In this document: piece after piece, positions 18,154-28,187 of the stretch | Position numbering within the stretch: position 1 is the first letter of the stretch | How the letters are laid out: each line of letters opens with the position of its first letter | DNA from: Pseudomonas chlororaphis | GTDB taxonomy: Bacteria; Pseudomonadota; Gammaproteobacteria; Pseudomonadales; Pseudomonadaceae | DNA: 64,000 nt | Direction of reading: 5' to 3' | Assembly: GCF_001921865.1 (NCBI RefSeq) | Contig: NZ_MSCT01000008.1 | Coordinates: 124,001-188,000 of the forward strand | Translations under genes and position numbers: made by a program | Notes under the pieces: model-generated | Seen by the model: only the letters and a program-made list of their open reading frames with translations | The model's database searches: none | Told to the model about the DNA's origin: nothing

Positions 18154-18909
18154 ATGAACTGGACCTGGTTTCATAAGCTCGGCTCACCCAAGTGGTTCTA
18201 CGGTATCAGCGGCAGGTTGCTGCCCTGGTTGAGTATCGCCGCCGTGTTGCTGATCGGTATCGGCGTGGTCTGGGGCCTGGCCTTCGCGCCCCCGGATTAC
18301 CAGCAAGGCAACAGTTTTCGCATCATCTACATCCATGTGCCGACGGCCATGCTGGCGCAGTCTTGCTACGTGATGCTGGCGGTATGTGGCGTGGTGGGCC
18401 TGGTGTGGAAAATGAAACTGGCCGATGTCGCCCTGCAATGCGCCGCCCCCATCGGCGCCTGGATGACCGCCGTGGCGCTGGTCACCGGGGCCATCTGGGG
18501 CAAGCCGACCTGGGGTTCATGGTGGGTCTGGGACGCGCGCCTGACGTCCATGCTGATCCTGCTGTTCCTGTATTTCGGCCTGATCGCCCTGGGCAACGCC
18601 ATCAGCAATCGCGAGAGCGCGGCCAAGGCCTGCGCGGTGCTGGCGATTGTCGGGGTGATCAATATCCCGATCATCAAGTACTCGGTGGAGTGGTGGAACA
18701 CTCTGCACCAGGGCGCGACCTTCACCCTGACCGAAAAGCCGGCGATGCCCGCCGAGATGTGGCTGCCGCTGTTGCTGACGGCGCTGGGCTTCTACTGTTT
18801 CTTCGGCGCCGTGCTGTTGCTGCGCATGCGCCTTGAAGTGCTCAAGCGCGAAGCCCGCGCTAGCTGGGTCAAGGCGGAAATCCAAAGCAGCCTGGAGGCG
18901 GCACGATGA
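18154..18909 (+). CDS. ccmC: Haem lyase/exporter protein CcmC
   Basis: CcmC loads haem onto CcmE in the periplasm. The 251-residue, six-helix protein carries the tryptophan-rich haem-binding motif [12 protein letters not shown] and the flanking external histidines of the family (including in YIHVPTA). The start at 18154 ([14 protein letters not shown]) follows family length. The ccmD start overlaps its stop codon. Confidence 0.96.
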   Translation: MNWTWFHKLGSPKWFYGISGRLLPWLSIAAVLLIGIGVVWGLAFAPPDYQQGNSFRIIYIHVPTAMLAQSCYVMLAVCGVVGLVWKMKLADVALQCAAPIGAWMTAVALVTGAIWGKPTWGSWWVWDARLTSMLILLFLYFGLIALGNAISNRESAAKACAVLAIVGVINIPIIKYSVEWWNTLHQGATFTLTEKPAMPAEMWLPLLLTALGFYCFFGAVLLLRMRLEVLKREARASWVKAEIQSSLEAAR

Positions 18910-19082
18910 GTTTTGCGTCTTTCAGCGACTTCCTCGCCATGGGCCATCACGGCCTGTACGTCTGGTCGGCCTACGGCATCTGCCTGGCGGTGCTGGTCCT
19001 CAACGTCGCGGCGCCAGTGCTGGCCCGCAAGCGTTACCTGCAACAAGAGGCGCGTCGTCTGCGCCGGGAGAACAATCAGTGA
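18906..19082 (+). CDS. ccmD: Haem exporter protein CcmD
   Basis: CcmD is a small single-helix protein that stabilises the CcmABC-CcmE complex. This 58-residue gene has the typical N-terminus with [11 protein letters not shown], one membrane helix and a basic cytoplasmic tail ([18 protein letters not shown]). It overlaps ccmC by four bases and ccmE by four bases (GTGA). Confidence 0.93.
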   Translation: MSFASFSDFLAMGHHGLYVWSAYGICLAVLVLNVAAPVLARKRYLQQEARRLRRENNQ

Positions 19083-19534
19083 ATCCGCTGCGTAAAAAGC
19101 GTCTGTTGATCATCCTTGGCGTGCTGGTGGGCGTGGGCGTTGCCGTCGGCCTGGCGCTGAGCGCGCTGCAACAGAACATCAACCTGTTCTACACCCCGAC
19201 CCAGATCGCCAACGGCGAAGCGCCGCAAGACACACGGATCCGCGCCGGCGGCATGGTCGAGAAGGGCTCGCTGCAACGTTCCGCGGATTCTTTGGACGTG
19301 CGTTTCGTGGTGACCGACTTCAACAAGGCCGTGACCATCACCTACCGCGGCATCCTTCCGGACCTGTTCCGCGAAGGCCAGGGCATCGTCGCCCTGGGCA
19401 AGCTCAACGCCGACGGCGTGGTGGTGGCTGACGAAGTGCTGGCCAAGCACGACGAGAAGTACATGCCGCCGGAAGTCACCAAGGCCTTGAAAGACAGCGG
19501 CCGGCCGATGCCGGCCCCGGCCAAGGAGGGTTGA
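19079..19534 (+). CDS. ccmE: Haem chaperone CcmE
   Basis: CcmE binds haem covalently in the periplasm and passes it to apocytochrome c. The 151-residue protein has one N-terminal anchor and an OB-fold domain. The haem-linking histidine is H124 and the conserved tyrosine is Y128, in [12 protein letters not shown]. Translation starts at the GTG at 19079 inside the ccmD stop. Confidence 0.96.
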   Translation: MNPLRKKRLLIILGVLVGVGVAVGLALSALQQNINLFYTPTQIANGEAPQDTRIRAGGMVEKGSLQRSADSLDVRFVVTDFNKAVTITYRGILPDLFREGQGIVALGKLNADGVVVADEVLAKHDEKYMPPEVTKALKDSGRPMPAPAKEG

Positions 19535-19537
19535 TCG

Positions 19538-21526
19538 ATGACGTCCGCACTGTTCATTCCCGAGTTGGGCCACCTGGCAATGATCCTGGCCCTGTGTTTC
19601 GCCCTGGTCCAGGCCGTGGTGCCGTTGCTTGGCGCCTGGCGCGGCGACCGCCTGTGGATGAGCCTGGCGCAGCCCGCAGCCTGGGGCCAGTTCGCTTTTC
19701 TCGTCTTTGCCTTCGGCTGCCTGACCTACGCCTTCATGAGTGACGATTTCTCGGTCGCCTATGTCGCCAGCAACTCCAACAGCGCCTTGCCCTGGTACTA
19801 CAAGTTCAGCGCGGTGTGGGGCGCCCACGAAGGCTCGTTGCTGCTCTGGGCGCTGATCCTCGGCGGCTGGACCTTCGCCGTATCGGTGTGCTCCCGGCAG
19901 TTGCCGCAAGTGATGCTGGCGCGCGTGCTGGCGGTGATGGGCATGATCAGCACGGGTTTCCTGCTGTTCCTGATCGTCACTTCCAACCCCTTCGCGCGGA
20001 TTCTGCCGCAGGTTCCGGCGGACGGTCGCGACCTCAACCCGCTGCTGCAGGACATCGGCCTGATCGTCCATCCGCCGATGCTCTACATGGGCTATGTCGG
20101 TTTCTCCGTGGCCTTCGCCTTCGCCATCGCCGCCTTGCTCGGCGGTCGCCTGGACGCGGCCTGGGCACGCTGGTCGCGGCCCTGGACCATCGTCGCCTGG
20201 GCGTTCCTCGGCATCGGCATCACCCTCGGCTCCTGGTGGGCCTACTACGAACTCGGCTGGGGCGGTTGGTGGTTCTGGGACCCGGTGGAAAACGCCTCGT
20301 TCATGCCTTGGCTGGTGGGCACCGCGCTGATCCACTCGCTGGCGGTCACCGAGAAACGCGGCGTGTTCAAGAGCTGGACCGTGTTGCTGGCCATCGCCGC
20401 GTTCTCCCTGAGCCTGCTGGGAACCTTCCTGGTGCGTTCCGGGGTCCTGACCTCGGTGCATGCCTTCGCCTCGGACCCCGAGCGCGGCGTGTTCATCCTG
20501 TTCTTCCTGCTGTTCGTGGTCGGTGGTTCGCTGACCCTGTTCGCCCTGCGCGCGCCGGTGGTCAAGAGCCAGGTCGGCTTCAACCTGTGGTCGCGGGAAA
20601 CCCTGCTGCTGGGCAACAACCTGGTGCTGGTGGTGGCGGCTTCGATGATCCTGCTGGGCACCCTGTACCCGCTAGTGCTGGACGCCCTGAGCGGGGCCAA
20701 GCTGTCGGTCGGCCCGCCGTATTTCAATGCGCTGTTCATCCCGCTGATGGCGCTGCTGATGGTGGTGATGGCGGTCGGCGTGGTGGTGCGCTGGAAAGAC
20801 ACCCCGGTCAAATGGCTGGTGAGCATGCTGGCCCCGGTGCTGCTGGGCAGCGTTGCGCTGGCGGTGGTGGCCGGTATCGCCTACGGCGATTTCAACTGGG
20901 CAGTGCTGGCGACCTTCCTGCTGGCGGCCTGGGTGCTGCTGGCCGGGGTCCGCGACATTCTCGACAAGACCCGCCACAAAGGCCTGATCAAGGGCCTGTC
21001 GGGCCTGACCCGCAGCTACTGGGGCATGCAGCTGGCGCATCTGGGCATCGCGGTCTGCGCCCTGGGCGTGGTGCTGTCGAGCCAGAACAGCGCCGAGCGC
21101 GACCTGCGCCTGGAGCCGGGCGAGTCCATGGAACTGGCCGGTTACCACTTCGTCTTCGAGGGCGCCAAGCATTTCGAGGGCCCCAACTTCACCTCCGACA
21201 AGGGCACGGTGCGGGTGATCCGCGACGGCCGCGAGGTCAGCGTGCTGCACCCGGAAAAACGCCTGTACACGGTGCAGAACTCGGTGATGACCGAGGCCGG
21301 GATCGACGCCGGTTTCACGCGTGATATTTACGTCGCCCTCGGCGAACCGCTGGGCGACGGTGCCTGGGCGGTGCGCGTGCACGTCAAGCCGTTCGTGCGC
21401 TGGATCTGGCTCGGCGGCCTGCTGACCGGGCTGGGCGGTTTGCTGGCGGCGCTGGACCGCCGTTATCGGGTCAAGGTGAAAACCCGGGTGCGCGAAGCCC
21501 TGGGCATGACAGGAGCCACTGCATGA
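19538..21526 (+). CDS. ccmF: Cytochrome c haem lyase subunit CcmF
   Basis: CcmF transfers haem from CcmE to apocytochrome c together with CcmH and CcmI. The 662-residue polytopic protein shows the WGGWWFWDPVENASFMPWL haem-handling motif, a large set of membrane helices and the long periplasmic domain near the C-terminus (residues about 520-620). ccmG begins inside its stop codon. Confidence 0.97.
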   Translation: MTSALFIPELGHLAMILALCFALVQAVVPLLGAWRGDRLWMSLAQPAAWGQFAFLVFAFGCLTYAFMSDDFSVAYVASNSNSALPWYYKFSAVWGAHEGSLLLWALILGGWTFAVSVCSRQLPQVMLARVLAVMGMISTGFLLFLIVTSNPFARILPQVPADGRDLNPLLQDIGLIVHPPMLYMGYVGFSVAFAFAIAALLGGRLDAAWARWSRPWTIVAWAFLGIGITLGSWWAYYELGWGGWWFWDPVENASFMPWLVGTALIHSLAVTEKRGVFKSWTVLLAIAAFSLSLLGTFLVRSGVLTSVHAFASDPERGVFILFFLLFVVGGSLTLFALRAPVVKSQVGFNLWSRETLLLGNNLVLVVAASMILLGTLYPLVLDALSGAKLSVGPPYFNALFIPLMALLMVVMAVGVVVRWKDTPVKWLVSMLAPVLLGSVALAVVAGIAYGDFNWAVLATFLLAAWVLLAGVRDILDKTRHKGLIKGLSGLTRSYWGMQLAHLGIAVCALGVVLSSQNSAERDLRLEPGESMELAGYHFVFEGAKHFEGPNFTSDKGTVRVIRDGREVSVLHPEKRLYTVQNSVMTEAGIDAGFTRDIYVALGEPLGDGAWAVRVHVKPFVRWIWLGGLLTGLGGLLAALDRRYRVKVKTRVREALGMTGATA

Positions 21527-22059
21527 GACGCTGGATAATGTTGTTGCCGCTGGCGCTGTTCCTGCTGGTGGCGGTGTTCCTCTACCGCGGGTTGTACCTG
21601 GACCCGGCCGAGTTGCCGTCGGCGATGATCGGCAAGCCGTTCCCCGAGTTCTCCCTGCCGTCGGTGCAGGGCGACAAGACCCTGACCCGTGCCGACCTGC
21701 TGGGCAAGCCGGCGCTGGTCAACGTCTGGGGCACCTGGTGCATTTCCTGCCGGGTCGAGCACCCGGTGCTGAACAAGCTGGCGCAGCAGGGCGTGACGAT
21801 CTACGGCGTCAACTACAAGGACGTCAACGCCGACGCCCTGAAGTGGCTGGCCGAGTTCCACAACCCCTACCAGCTGGATATCCGCGACGAGGAGGGCACC
21901 CTGGGCCTGAACCTCGGCGTGTACGGCGCCCCGGAAACCTTCTTCATCGACGCCAAGGGCATCATCCGCGACAAGTACGTCGGGGTGATCGACGAAACCG
22001 TCTGGCGCGAGCAACTGGCCGCCAAGTACCAGGCCCTGGCCGACGAGGCCCAGCCATGA
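21523..22059 (+). CDS. ccmG: Thiol:disulfide interchange protein CcmG (DsbE)
   Basis: CcmG is a membrane-anchored periplasmic thioredoxin-like protein that reduces the haem-binding cysteines of apocytochrome c. The 178-residue product has an N-terminal anchor and the active site WGTWCISCRVEH, with C73 and C76. The conserved GAPETF turn containing the cis-proline region follows. It overlaps ccmF and ccmH by four bases each. Confidence 0.95.
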   Translation: MRRWIMLLPLALFLLVAVFLYRGLYLDPAELPSAMIGKPFPEFSLPSVQGDKTLTRADLLGKPALVNVWGTWCISCRVEHPVLNKLAQQGVTIYGVNYKDVNADALKWLAEFHNPYQLDIRDEEGTLGLNLGVYGAPETFFIDAKGIIRDKYVGVIDETVWREQLAAKYQALADEAQP

Positions 22060-22526
22060 AGCGCTGGCTGGCGGCGGCCGTGCTCGGCCTGAGCATGGCC
22101 GGCGTGGTCCACGCCGCGATCGATACCTACGAGTTCGCCAACGACGCCGAGCGCGAGCGTTTCCACGAGCTGACCAAAGAGCTGCGTTGCCCCAAGTGCC
22201 AGAACCAGGACATCGCCGACTCCAATGCGCCGATTGCCGCGGACCTGCGCAAAGAGATCTTCCGCATGCTCGGCGAGGGCAAGGACAACCAGCAGATCAT
22301 CGACTTCATGGTCGATCGGTATGGCGACTTCGTGCGCTACAAGCCGGCCCTGACCGGCAAGACCGCCTTGCTCTGGTTCGGCCCTGCCGGCTTGCTGCTG
22401 GGCGGGGTGGTGATCATTGCCGTGATCGTCCGGCGTCGGCGCGTCCAGCGCAGCGACAGCCCGAGCACGCTTTCCGTCGATGAGCGCCAGCGCCTCGACC
22501 AACTGTTGGATAAAAACCACGAATGA
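22056..22526 (+). CDS. ccmH: Cytochrome c maturation protein CcmH
   Basis: The 156-residue protein has a signal sequence or anchor, the redox motif LRCPKCQNQ (C45, C48) and a second membrane helix ([20 protein letters not shown]). It works with CcmG to keep apocytochrome cysteines reduced and with CcmF/CcmI in haem ligation. The residues between the cysteines (Pro-Lys) differ from the common Val-Val form but the motif is intact. Confidence 0.95.
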   Translation: MKRWLAAAVLGLSMAGVVHAAIDTYEFANDAERERFHELTKELRCPKCQNQDIADSNAPIAADLRKEIFRMLGEGKDNQQIIDFMVDRYGDFVRYKPALTGKTALLWFGPAGLLLGGVVIIAVIVRRRRVQRSDSPSTLSVDERQRLDQLLDKNHE

Positions 22527-23725
22527 TTGATTTCTGGCTCGCTGCAGGCCTGCTGCTCCTGGCAGCCCTGAGTTTTCTGCTGATCCCGGTTCTACGCGGC
22601 CGCCGTGCCCAGCGTGAAGAGGATCGTACCGCGCTGAACGTGGCGCTCTACCAAGAACGCGTGGCCGAGCTGCAAGGCCAGCAGGCCGAGGGTGTGCTCA
22701 GCGCCGAGCAGCTGGACAGCGGCCGCGCCGAAGCCGCGCGCGAACTGCTGGCCGACACCGAGGGCGCGGAACAGGCTGGGGTATCGCGCCTGGGCAAGCC
22801 GCTGCCGCTGCTGGCAGCGCTGCTGGTGCCGGTCCTGGGCCTGGCGCTGTACCTGCATTTCGGTGCCAGCGACAAGGTCGAGTTGACCCGCGAATTCGCC
22901 CAGGCCCCGCAGTCCATGGAGGAGATGACCCGTCGTCTCGAACGCGCGGTGGCGGCCCAGCCGGATTCCGCCGAGGGCCTGTATTTCCTCGGTCGTACCT
23001 ACATGGCCCAGGAGCGTCCGGCGGACGCGGCGAAGATCTTCGAGCGTACGGTGGCCCTGGCCGGTCGCCAGCCGGAACTGCTCGGCCAGTGGGCGCAGGC
23101 GCAGTACTTCGCCGACAACAAGCAGTGGTCGGACAAGGTCCAGGCCCTGACCGACGAGGCGCTGAAAGCCGATCCGAAGGAAGTCACCAGTCTCGGCCTG
23201 CTGGGGATCGCCGCCTTCGAAGGTGAGCGTTACCAGCAAGCCATCGATTACTGGAACCGCCTGTTGGCGCAGTTGCCGGCGGACGACAACTCCCGCGCCG
23301 CGCTGCAGGGCGGCATCGACCGGGCAACCGAGAAGTTGCTGGCCAGCGGCGGTAAGGTGGCCCAGGCTCCGGCGGCCAAGGCCGCCGCGCTGCTCAAGGT
23401 CCGGGTCGACCTGGCCGCCGAGCTGCAAGCCAAGGTGCAGCCGGGCGACAGCGTGTTCATCTTTGCCCGCGCCACGTCCGGTCCGCCGGCGCCGCTGGCG
23501 GCCAAGCGCCTGACCGTGGCCGACTTGCCGGCGACCGTCGAGCTGGGCGATGCCGACGCGATGATGCCGCAGTTGAAACTGTCGAACTTCCCGGAAGTCC
23601 AACTGGTTGCGCGCATTTCCCGCGCCGGCCAGCCGACGGCCGGCGAGTGGGTCGGACGCAGCCAGCCCCTGGCCAGCAGCACCACCGCGGCGCAACAACT
23701 GACCATCGACAGCCCGGATAAATAA
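22523..23725 (+). CDS. ccmI: Apocytochrome c chaperone CcmI (CycH)
   Basis: CcmI holds the C-terminus of apocytochrome c for haem ligation. The 400-residue protein has two N-terminal membrane helices (residues 1-25 and about 95-115) with a cytoplasmic leucine-rich loop. TPR repeats follow in the periplasm (for example [20 protein letters not shown] and [20 protein letters not shown]), then a C-terminal beta domain. It starts inside the ccmH stop codon. Confidence 0.93.
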   Translation: MIDFWLAAGLLLLAALSFLLIPVLRGRRAQREEDRTALNVALYQERVAELQGQQAEGVLSAEQLDSGRAEAARELLADTEGAEQAGVSRLGKPLPLLAALLVPVLGLALYLHFGASDKVELTREFAQAPQSMEEMTRRLERAVAAQPDSAEGLYFLGRTYMAQERPADAAKIFERTVALAGRQPELLGQWAQAQYFADNKQWSDKVQALTDEALKADPKEVTSLGLLGIAAFEGERYQQAIDYWNRLLAQLPADDNSRAALQGGIDRATEKLLASGGKVAQAPAAKAAALLKVRVDLAAELQAKVQPGDSVFIFARATSGPPAPLAAKRLTVADLPATVELGDADAMMPQLKLSNFPEVQLVARISRAGQPTAGEWVGRSQPLASSTTAAQQLTIDSPDK

Positions 23726-23736
23726 GAGAAACCGCC

Positions 23737-24141
23737 ATGACCGCCATCGCTCGCATCGCCCTGTTAACGCTGGTCCTGGGGTTGAGCGCTTGTGCGGTCC
23801 AGCGACCGACGCCGCCCGGGGCGCCGCCACCGATCCCGCCTGCGCAGCCCGGCACCCAGCCGGCACCGCCCAGCAGCCCGGGCAAACCTTCCGCGCCGAT
23901 CAAGCCGGCCAAGCCGCTGCCGCGCACCTCCGCCAGCTTCGCCCCGCCGCCGGGGGGCAACAGCCATTGGGATGCACGCCTGGGGGTGTATGTCCTGGAC
24001 GACCAGGACAACACCTTCTACCGCCAGCGCACCTATTACCGCTGGAATAACGGCTGGAGCCGTTCCATCAGCCCGAGCGGGCCGTGGGAAGAGACCGATA
24101 TCCACGGCGTGCCCTCGGGCCTGGGGCGCCAGTTCCAGTAA
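23737..24141 (+). CDS. Small proline-rich lipoprotein, function unknown
   Basis: The 134-residue protein has a lipoprotein signal (lipobox LSAC, cysteine about residue 18), a Pro/Ala-rich spacer (about 22-65) and a compact aromatic C-terminal domain (YVLDDQDNTFYRQRTYYRW, ending in GLGRQFQ). It lies 11 bases after ccmI, so it may be co-transcribed. I recognise no named family, and a link to cytochrome maturation is inferred only from position. Confidence 0.75.
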   Translation: MTAIARIALLTLVLGLSACAVQRPTPPGAPPPIPPAQPGTQPAPPSSPGKPSAPIKPAKPLPRTSASFAPPPGGNSHWDARLGVYVLDDQDNTFYRQRTYYRWNNGWSRSISPSGPWEETDIHGVPSGLGRQFQ

Positions 24142-24241
24142 GCGGCTACCGCTGAGCGGGCTGGGCCCGCGGGCGGTTCAAGCAGCCGGTTGGATGGCCG
24201 ATACACCGGGGTGTTCCTGAGTATCACCCTCCGAGCGCCCG

Positions 24242-25384
24242 ATGAAAAAAAGCCTGAACAAACCCTATTTCGCGCCCATGGTGTCGTGGCTCTGCGTTTT
24301 CGCTGTCCTGCTCTTTGTGCACGGTTTCGCCAATGTCGAAGTCCCGCAACTGATCTACCTGTCCCTGACGCCAGCGTGCCTGCTGGTGCTGTTTCTCTTC
24401 CTTTATTACTTCTTCTGCTGGAGCCTGATCTCGGTGTTCCGCCTGGGCGAGATCGGCTGGAAGCGCGTGGACTACGGCTGGCTGCTGCTGGCGTCACTGG
24501 CGCTGATCGGCGAGACCCAGAGCGTGCGGACCGAATGGTTCCAGAGCGACTACCGGTTGGCCGAGTCCCATGAAGCCGCGACCCAGCGCCGTATCAAGGC
24601 GGAGATCGACGACCTGCTGGGCCCGGAGCAATGCCGCGCCGCGGCGACAGCCTACGGCGCTGCGGATGGAGGACAGCTGAAGCAACTCTGCCAGCGTTTT
24701 GCCGCGCTGGAGCGAACGGCGGACGGCAAGCTGACGGTGCTCTCGGTGGGAACGGTGATACAGGCATTGGACGAACTGCGTGCCGGGTATTCGGCGCCGC
24801 CCGTGCTGGCCTGGCTCGATCAGCTCGGGAAGACCCTTGGCGACCTGGCGCAGGCCCGTAAAGAGGTGCACAGGCTGTACCAGCTGACCCGCGCCAGCAA
24901 CGCCGAGACGGTCTATCGCTACTTCGTTCCGGTACTGCTGGTCTTCGCCCTGGCGCTGCGGGCGTCGAAGGTCACCGGCGAAGTGCTGCTCAAGGCGCCG
25001 CGTAAACGCAAGATGTGGCTGATCGTCAACCGGCGCATGGTGATCGACGGCCTGGGGTTTGTCCGCGGTGCCCGTAGCCGCTTCGACGAAGCGCTGCGCA
25101 ACTGGCGCGTGGCCAAGTGGGGCGTGGTACACCTGGAGTGCCCGTTCCTGCCCGAGGTCAGCGCCCAGGACACCCGCGTCGCGGTGACCCCCGGCTTCTA
25201 TGAAAACGAGTTCCGGCTGGCCTCGGTCGACGCGTTCGAGCAGTGCGGTTTTGTCCAGTGGGCAGCCAGCCAGTCGATCGAAACCCTGTACCTGGTGGGC
25301 GAGACCGACCTGGCGCTGATCGAGCGGGTGCGCCAGTGGGGCGAGACGGCCAAGGTCGAAGTGCTAGTGCGCGAGCGCATCTGA
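24242..25384 (+). CDS. Membrane protein of unknown function
   Basis: The 380-residue protein has three N-terminal membrane helices (within residues 10-100), a soluble middle (about 105-220), another helix near 230 (FVPVLLVFALALR) and a soluble C-terminal domain (about 250-380). The last domain ends with FVQWAASQSIETLYLVGETD and AKVEVLVRERI. No motif of a known enzyme is visible. It stands alone, 100 bases after the lipoprotein gene and convergent with the MFS gene. Codon use looks like that of the neighbours. Confidence 0.7.
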   Translation: MKKSLNKPYFAPMVSWLCVFAVLLFVHGFANVEVPQLIYLSLTPACLLVLFLFLYYFFCWSLISVFRLGEIGWKRVDYGWLLLASLALIGETQSVRTEWFQSDYRLAESHEAATQRRIKAEIDDLLGPEQCRAAATAYGAADGGQLKQLCQRFAALERTADGKLTVLSVGTVIQALDELRAGYSAPPVLAWLDQLGKTLGDLAQARKEVHRLYQLTRASNAETVYRYFVPVLLVFALALRASKVTGEVLLKAPRKRKMWLIVNRRMVIDGLGFVRGARSRFDEALRNWRVAKWGVVHLECPFLPEVSAQDTRVAVTPGFYENEFRLASVDAFEQCGFVQWAASQSIETLYLVGETDLALIERVRQWGETAKVEVLVRERI

Positions 25385-25411
25385 CTCAGGCCGCGCCGTC
25401 GCCCCCTCGAT

Positions 25412-26620
25412 TCAGGCCGTGGCCGGCAGCGCCTTGCGCGAGCTGCCGAGAAAACGCAGCAGGGCCAGCAACGGCAGGGCGCTGCCGAGGCCGACGACTC
25501 CCAGCCAGCCGGCGTGCTCGTACACCGCGCTGGCAATCGACGAGCCCAGGGCGCCGCCGATGAAGATGCTGGTCATGTACAGCGCGTTCAGGCGCCCGCG
25601 GCTATGGGCATCGAGGGCGTAGACCGCGCGCTGGCCGAGGACCATGTTCATCTGCACGCAGAAATCCAGGACCACGCCGGTCACCGCCAGGCCGACGACG
25701 CTGTAGGCGGGGTGAATAAAGGCCGGCAGAAAACTCACCGCGGCGAACAGCATGGCCAGCAACGAGGCGATCCGGGTGTGGCCGGCATCCGCCAGGCGCC
25801 CGCTGATGGGCGCGGCGATGGCGCCGATGGCGCCCACCAGGGCGAACAGGGCGATCTGGCTTTGCGACAGGCCGTGATTGCGCGCCAGCTCCAGCGGCAC
25901 CGCGGTCCAGAACAGGCTGAAGGTGGCGAACATGCAGGCCTGGTAGAACGCGCGCTGGCGCAACACCGGTTGCTGGCGCAGGAGGCTGCCCAGGGAGCGC
26001 AGCAACTGGAAGTAGGTAGCGTTGTGAGCGGGCTGGCGCTTGGGCACGGTCAGCAGCAGGACCACGCTGATGGCGGCCATCAGCACCGCGGCGGCGATAA
26101 ACATTGCCCGCCAGCCGAAGTGGTCGGCGACCACGCTGGACACCGGGCGCGCCAGGAGAATACCCAGCAGCAGGCCGCCCATGATCCCGCCGACCACCCG
26201 GCCACGGGACTCTTCCGGGGTCAGGTGCGCGGCCAGGGGAATCAGGATCTGCACTGATACCGAACTGAAACCGATCAGCAGCGAGACCAACAGGAACGCG
26301 TTGGGCTGCTCGGTGAAGGCTGCGCCCAGCAGGCTGGCGATGGCCACCAGGCTGGTCAGTATCGTCAGCCGGCGGTTTTCCAGCAGGTCGCCCAGGGGCA
26401 CCAGGAAAAACAGGCCCAGGGCGTAGCCGATCTGGGTCAGGGACACGATCAGGCTGGCCATGGTGCTGCTCAGGCCGATGTCCGGGGCGATCAGCTCGAT
26501 GATCGGCTGGGCGTAGTAGATATTGGCGACGATGGCGCCACAGCAGAAGGCGAACAGCAGCACCATGCCGCGGGTCATGGTCGCGGTGGCGTTGTGCAGC
26601 GCTTGCGGGGTGGAAGTCAT
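25412..26620 (-). CDS. MFS transporter (drug/metabolite exporter type)
   Basis: The 402-residue, 12-helix protein belongs to the major facilitator superfamily. The loop motif FLVPLGDLLENRR between helices 2 and 3 and the TPEESRGRVVGGIMGGLLLGILL segment of helix 5 indicate a DHA1-like or YtbD/sugar-efflux type exporter. The start is the ATG at 26620 (MTSTPQALHN). The upstream open frame would add 55 non-hydrophobic residues and is unlikely. The substrate cannot be told. It is divergent from the next gene. Confidence 0.87.
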   Translation of the reverse strand: MTSTPQALHNATATMTRGMVLLFAFCCGAIVANIYYAQPIIELIAPDIGLSSTMASLIVSLTQIGYALGLFFLVPLGDLLENRRLTILTSLVAIASLLGAAFTEQPNAFLLVSLLIGFSSVSVQILIPLAAHLTPEESRGRVVGGIMGGLLLGILLARPVSSVVADHFGWRAMFIAAAVLMAAISVVLLLTVPKRQPAHNATYFQLLRSLGSLLRQQPVLRQRAFYQACMFATFSLFWTAVPLELARNHGLSQSQIALFALVGAIGAIAAPISGRLADAGHTRIASLLAMLFAAVSFLPAFIHPAYSVVGLAVTGVVLDFCVQMNMVLGQRAVYALDAHSRGRLNALYMTSIFIGGALGSSIASAVYEHAGWLGVVGLGSALPLLALLRFLGSSRKALPATA

Positions 26621-26872
26621 GGTGATTCTCTTGGCGGCCAAAGGGCTGGGCGCACGTGCGGAGGTCGCGCCTGTTTGGGTCGGGGGGCGGGCAGCGAAGG
26701 TATTCATCGTGCCGAGGAACGAATGCCTGGAAAGGCCGTGAAGCGTGTTGGAATAAGGCGCCGGGCAGTGCGTCCGATGATACATTTACTTACATCTGTT
26801 CGGTAGCGTGCTCATGTTCCCGGCTGTTTTGCGCCGCCGCCTTTCAACCTTCCAGCACAGGACACCGCCTTT

Positions 26873-27502
26873 ATGAATCTGTTGTTCGATCGCCTGCGTT
26901 GTGCGACCCGCTTCGCCGCCCTGATGACACTGATGGCCGTGGGCGTTGCCCAGGCCCAGGACGCTCCCGGCATGCGGATTGGTGTGCGCGGGGAAATCAC
27001 CAGCCTCGCCGGCGACGCTGTGCGGGTGCATGTCAACAGCGGCGAGAACGTCACCATCAACCTCACGCCGCAGACCCAGGTGCGCGCCGTGAGCCTGGCC
27101 AATATCGAGGACATCAAGCCCGGCAGCTACATCGGTTCGGCCGCGGTGCCGCAGGCCGACGGCAGCCTCAAGGCGCTGGAGGTGCATGTGTTCCCGCCGC
27201 AGATGGCCGGTACCGGCGACGGCCATCGGCCCTTCGACCTGGTCAAGGGCAGCAGCATGACCAACGGCAGCGTCGGCGACCTGGTGGTGAGCAACGGCCG
27301 TACCCTGACCGTCAATTACAAGGGCGGCCAGCAGAAGATCCTGGTGCCGGACGACGTGCCTATCGTCAACCTGGCCCCGGGCGATCGCAGCCTGCTCAAG
27401 GCCGGGGTCAAGGTGGTGATGTTCGTGTCCCAGAGCGCCGACGGCACGCTTACCGCGCAGTCGATCTCCGCGGGCAAGGACGGGGTGACGCCGCCGATGT
27501 AG
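26873..27502 (+). CDS. Secreted DUF5666-like protein
   Basis: The 209-residue product has a cleavable signal peptide (ending near AQAQD, residue about 30). It has repeated beta-rich segments typical of DUF5666-type domains (IGVRGEITSLAGDAVRVHV, VGDLVVSNGRTLTVNYKGG, PGDRSLLKAGVKVVMFVSQS). It is predicted to be periplasmic. No catalytic residues are evident and its role is unknown. Confidence 0.75.
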   Translation: MNLLFDRLRCATRFAALMTLMAVGVAQAQDAPGMRIGVRGEITSLAGDAVRVHVNSGENVTINLTPQTQVRAVSLANIEDIKPGSYIGSAAVPQADGSLKALEVHVFPPQMAGTGDGHRPFDLVKGSSMTNGSVGDLVVSNGRTLTVNYKGGQQKILVPDDVPIVNLAPGDRSLLKAGVKVVMFVSQSADGTLTAQSISAGKDGVTPPM

Positions 27503-27605
27503 CGACTGGCTGTTACGTTGCCGGGTGTTTCAACGGCTGGGTTTCGGTGGCCTTGGGCGGGGGCTTGGTTTAGGGTTTGCGGTCGTCTATCGCAGCGGAG
27601 CTCCC

Positions 27606-28055
27606 ATGCCTAAGTCAGTCTTCAATCCGCCCAGTGTCTTCAATTCCCTGCAGTACGGTTTCAGCCAGGCCGTCGAGGTGCGCGGCGGGCGGCGCCTGCT
27701 GTTGTCCGGCCAGGTGGGCGTCGATGAGCGTGAGGTCTGTGTCGGCCCCGGGTTGCGCGAGCAGGCCGAGCGCAGCGTCGACAATATCGCCCGGGTGCTG
27801 GCGGCGGCGGGCGGCGAGTTGAGCCATGTGGTGATGCTGCGGATCTACATCGCCGAAGCGGTGCGCGACCAGCAGGAACAGATCAGCCAGGTGCTGTTAC
27901 AGCGCTTTCCCCAGCAGCCGCCGGCTTCTTCATGGATCGTCGTCAGCGGTTTGTCGTTGCCTGAATGGGTGATCGAGATCGAAGCCGAGGCCATGCTGCC
28001 GGAGCTGGACCAGGCCGGGAAGGCGGTGCTGTTCGAGGCCGCGGCGGGGCTCTAG
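27606..28055 (+). CDS. Rid-family (YjgF/YER057c/UK114) protein
   Basis: The 149-residue single-domain protein has the Rid fold features: an opening YGFSQAVEVRGGRRLLLSGQ strand pair, ERSVDNIARVLAAAGGELSH and a closing VIEIEAEAML. Canonical RidA enzymes deaminate 2-aminoacrylate using an arginine just before the last strand pair. Here that position reads PASSWIVVSG with no arginine, so it probably belongs to another Rid subgroup. GGAG precedes the ATG at a normal distance. Confidence 0.8.
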   Translation: MPKSVFNPPSVFNSLQYGFSQAVEVRGGRRLLLSGQVGVDEREVCVGPGLREQAERSVDNIARVLAAAGGELSHVVMLRIYIAEAVRDQQEQISQVLLQRFPQQPPASSWIVVSGLSLPEWVIEIEAEAMLPELDQAGKAVLFEAAAGL

Positions 28056-28074
28056 ATTCTTCACGCGCAAAAAA

Positions 28075-28178
28075 CTGTAGCCGCTGCCGCAGGCTGCGAT
28101 CGACTCCGAAGGAGGCGCTGTTTTTACCAGCGCTGAAGGTCCTTCGGCCCTTTTCGCAGCCTGCGGCAGCGGCTACAG
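28075..28178. repeat. Inverted REP pair (REPIN-like)
   Basis: CTGTAGCCGCTGCCGCAGG begins at 28075 and its reverse complement ends at 28178. The arms are about 24 bases each and enclose a shorter imperfect palindrome around GAAGGTCCTTCGG. It fills the gap between the convergent Rid-family gene and sbp. Related pairs are at 33935, 35924 and 38518. Confidence 0.88.
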
Positions 28179-28187
28179 GGTTGGCGG

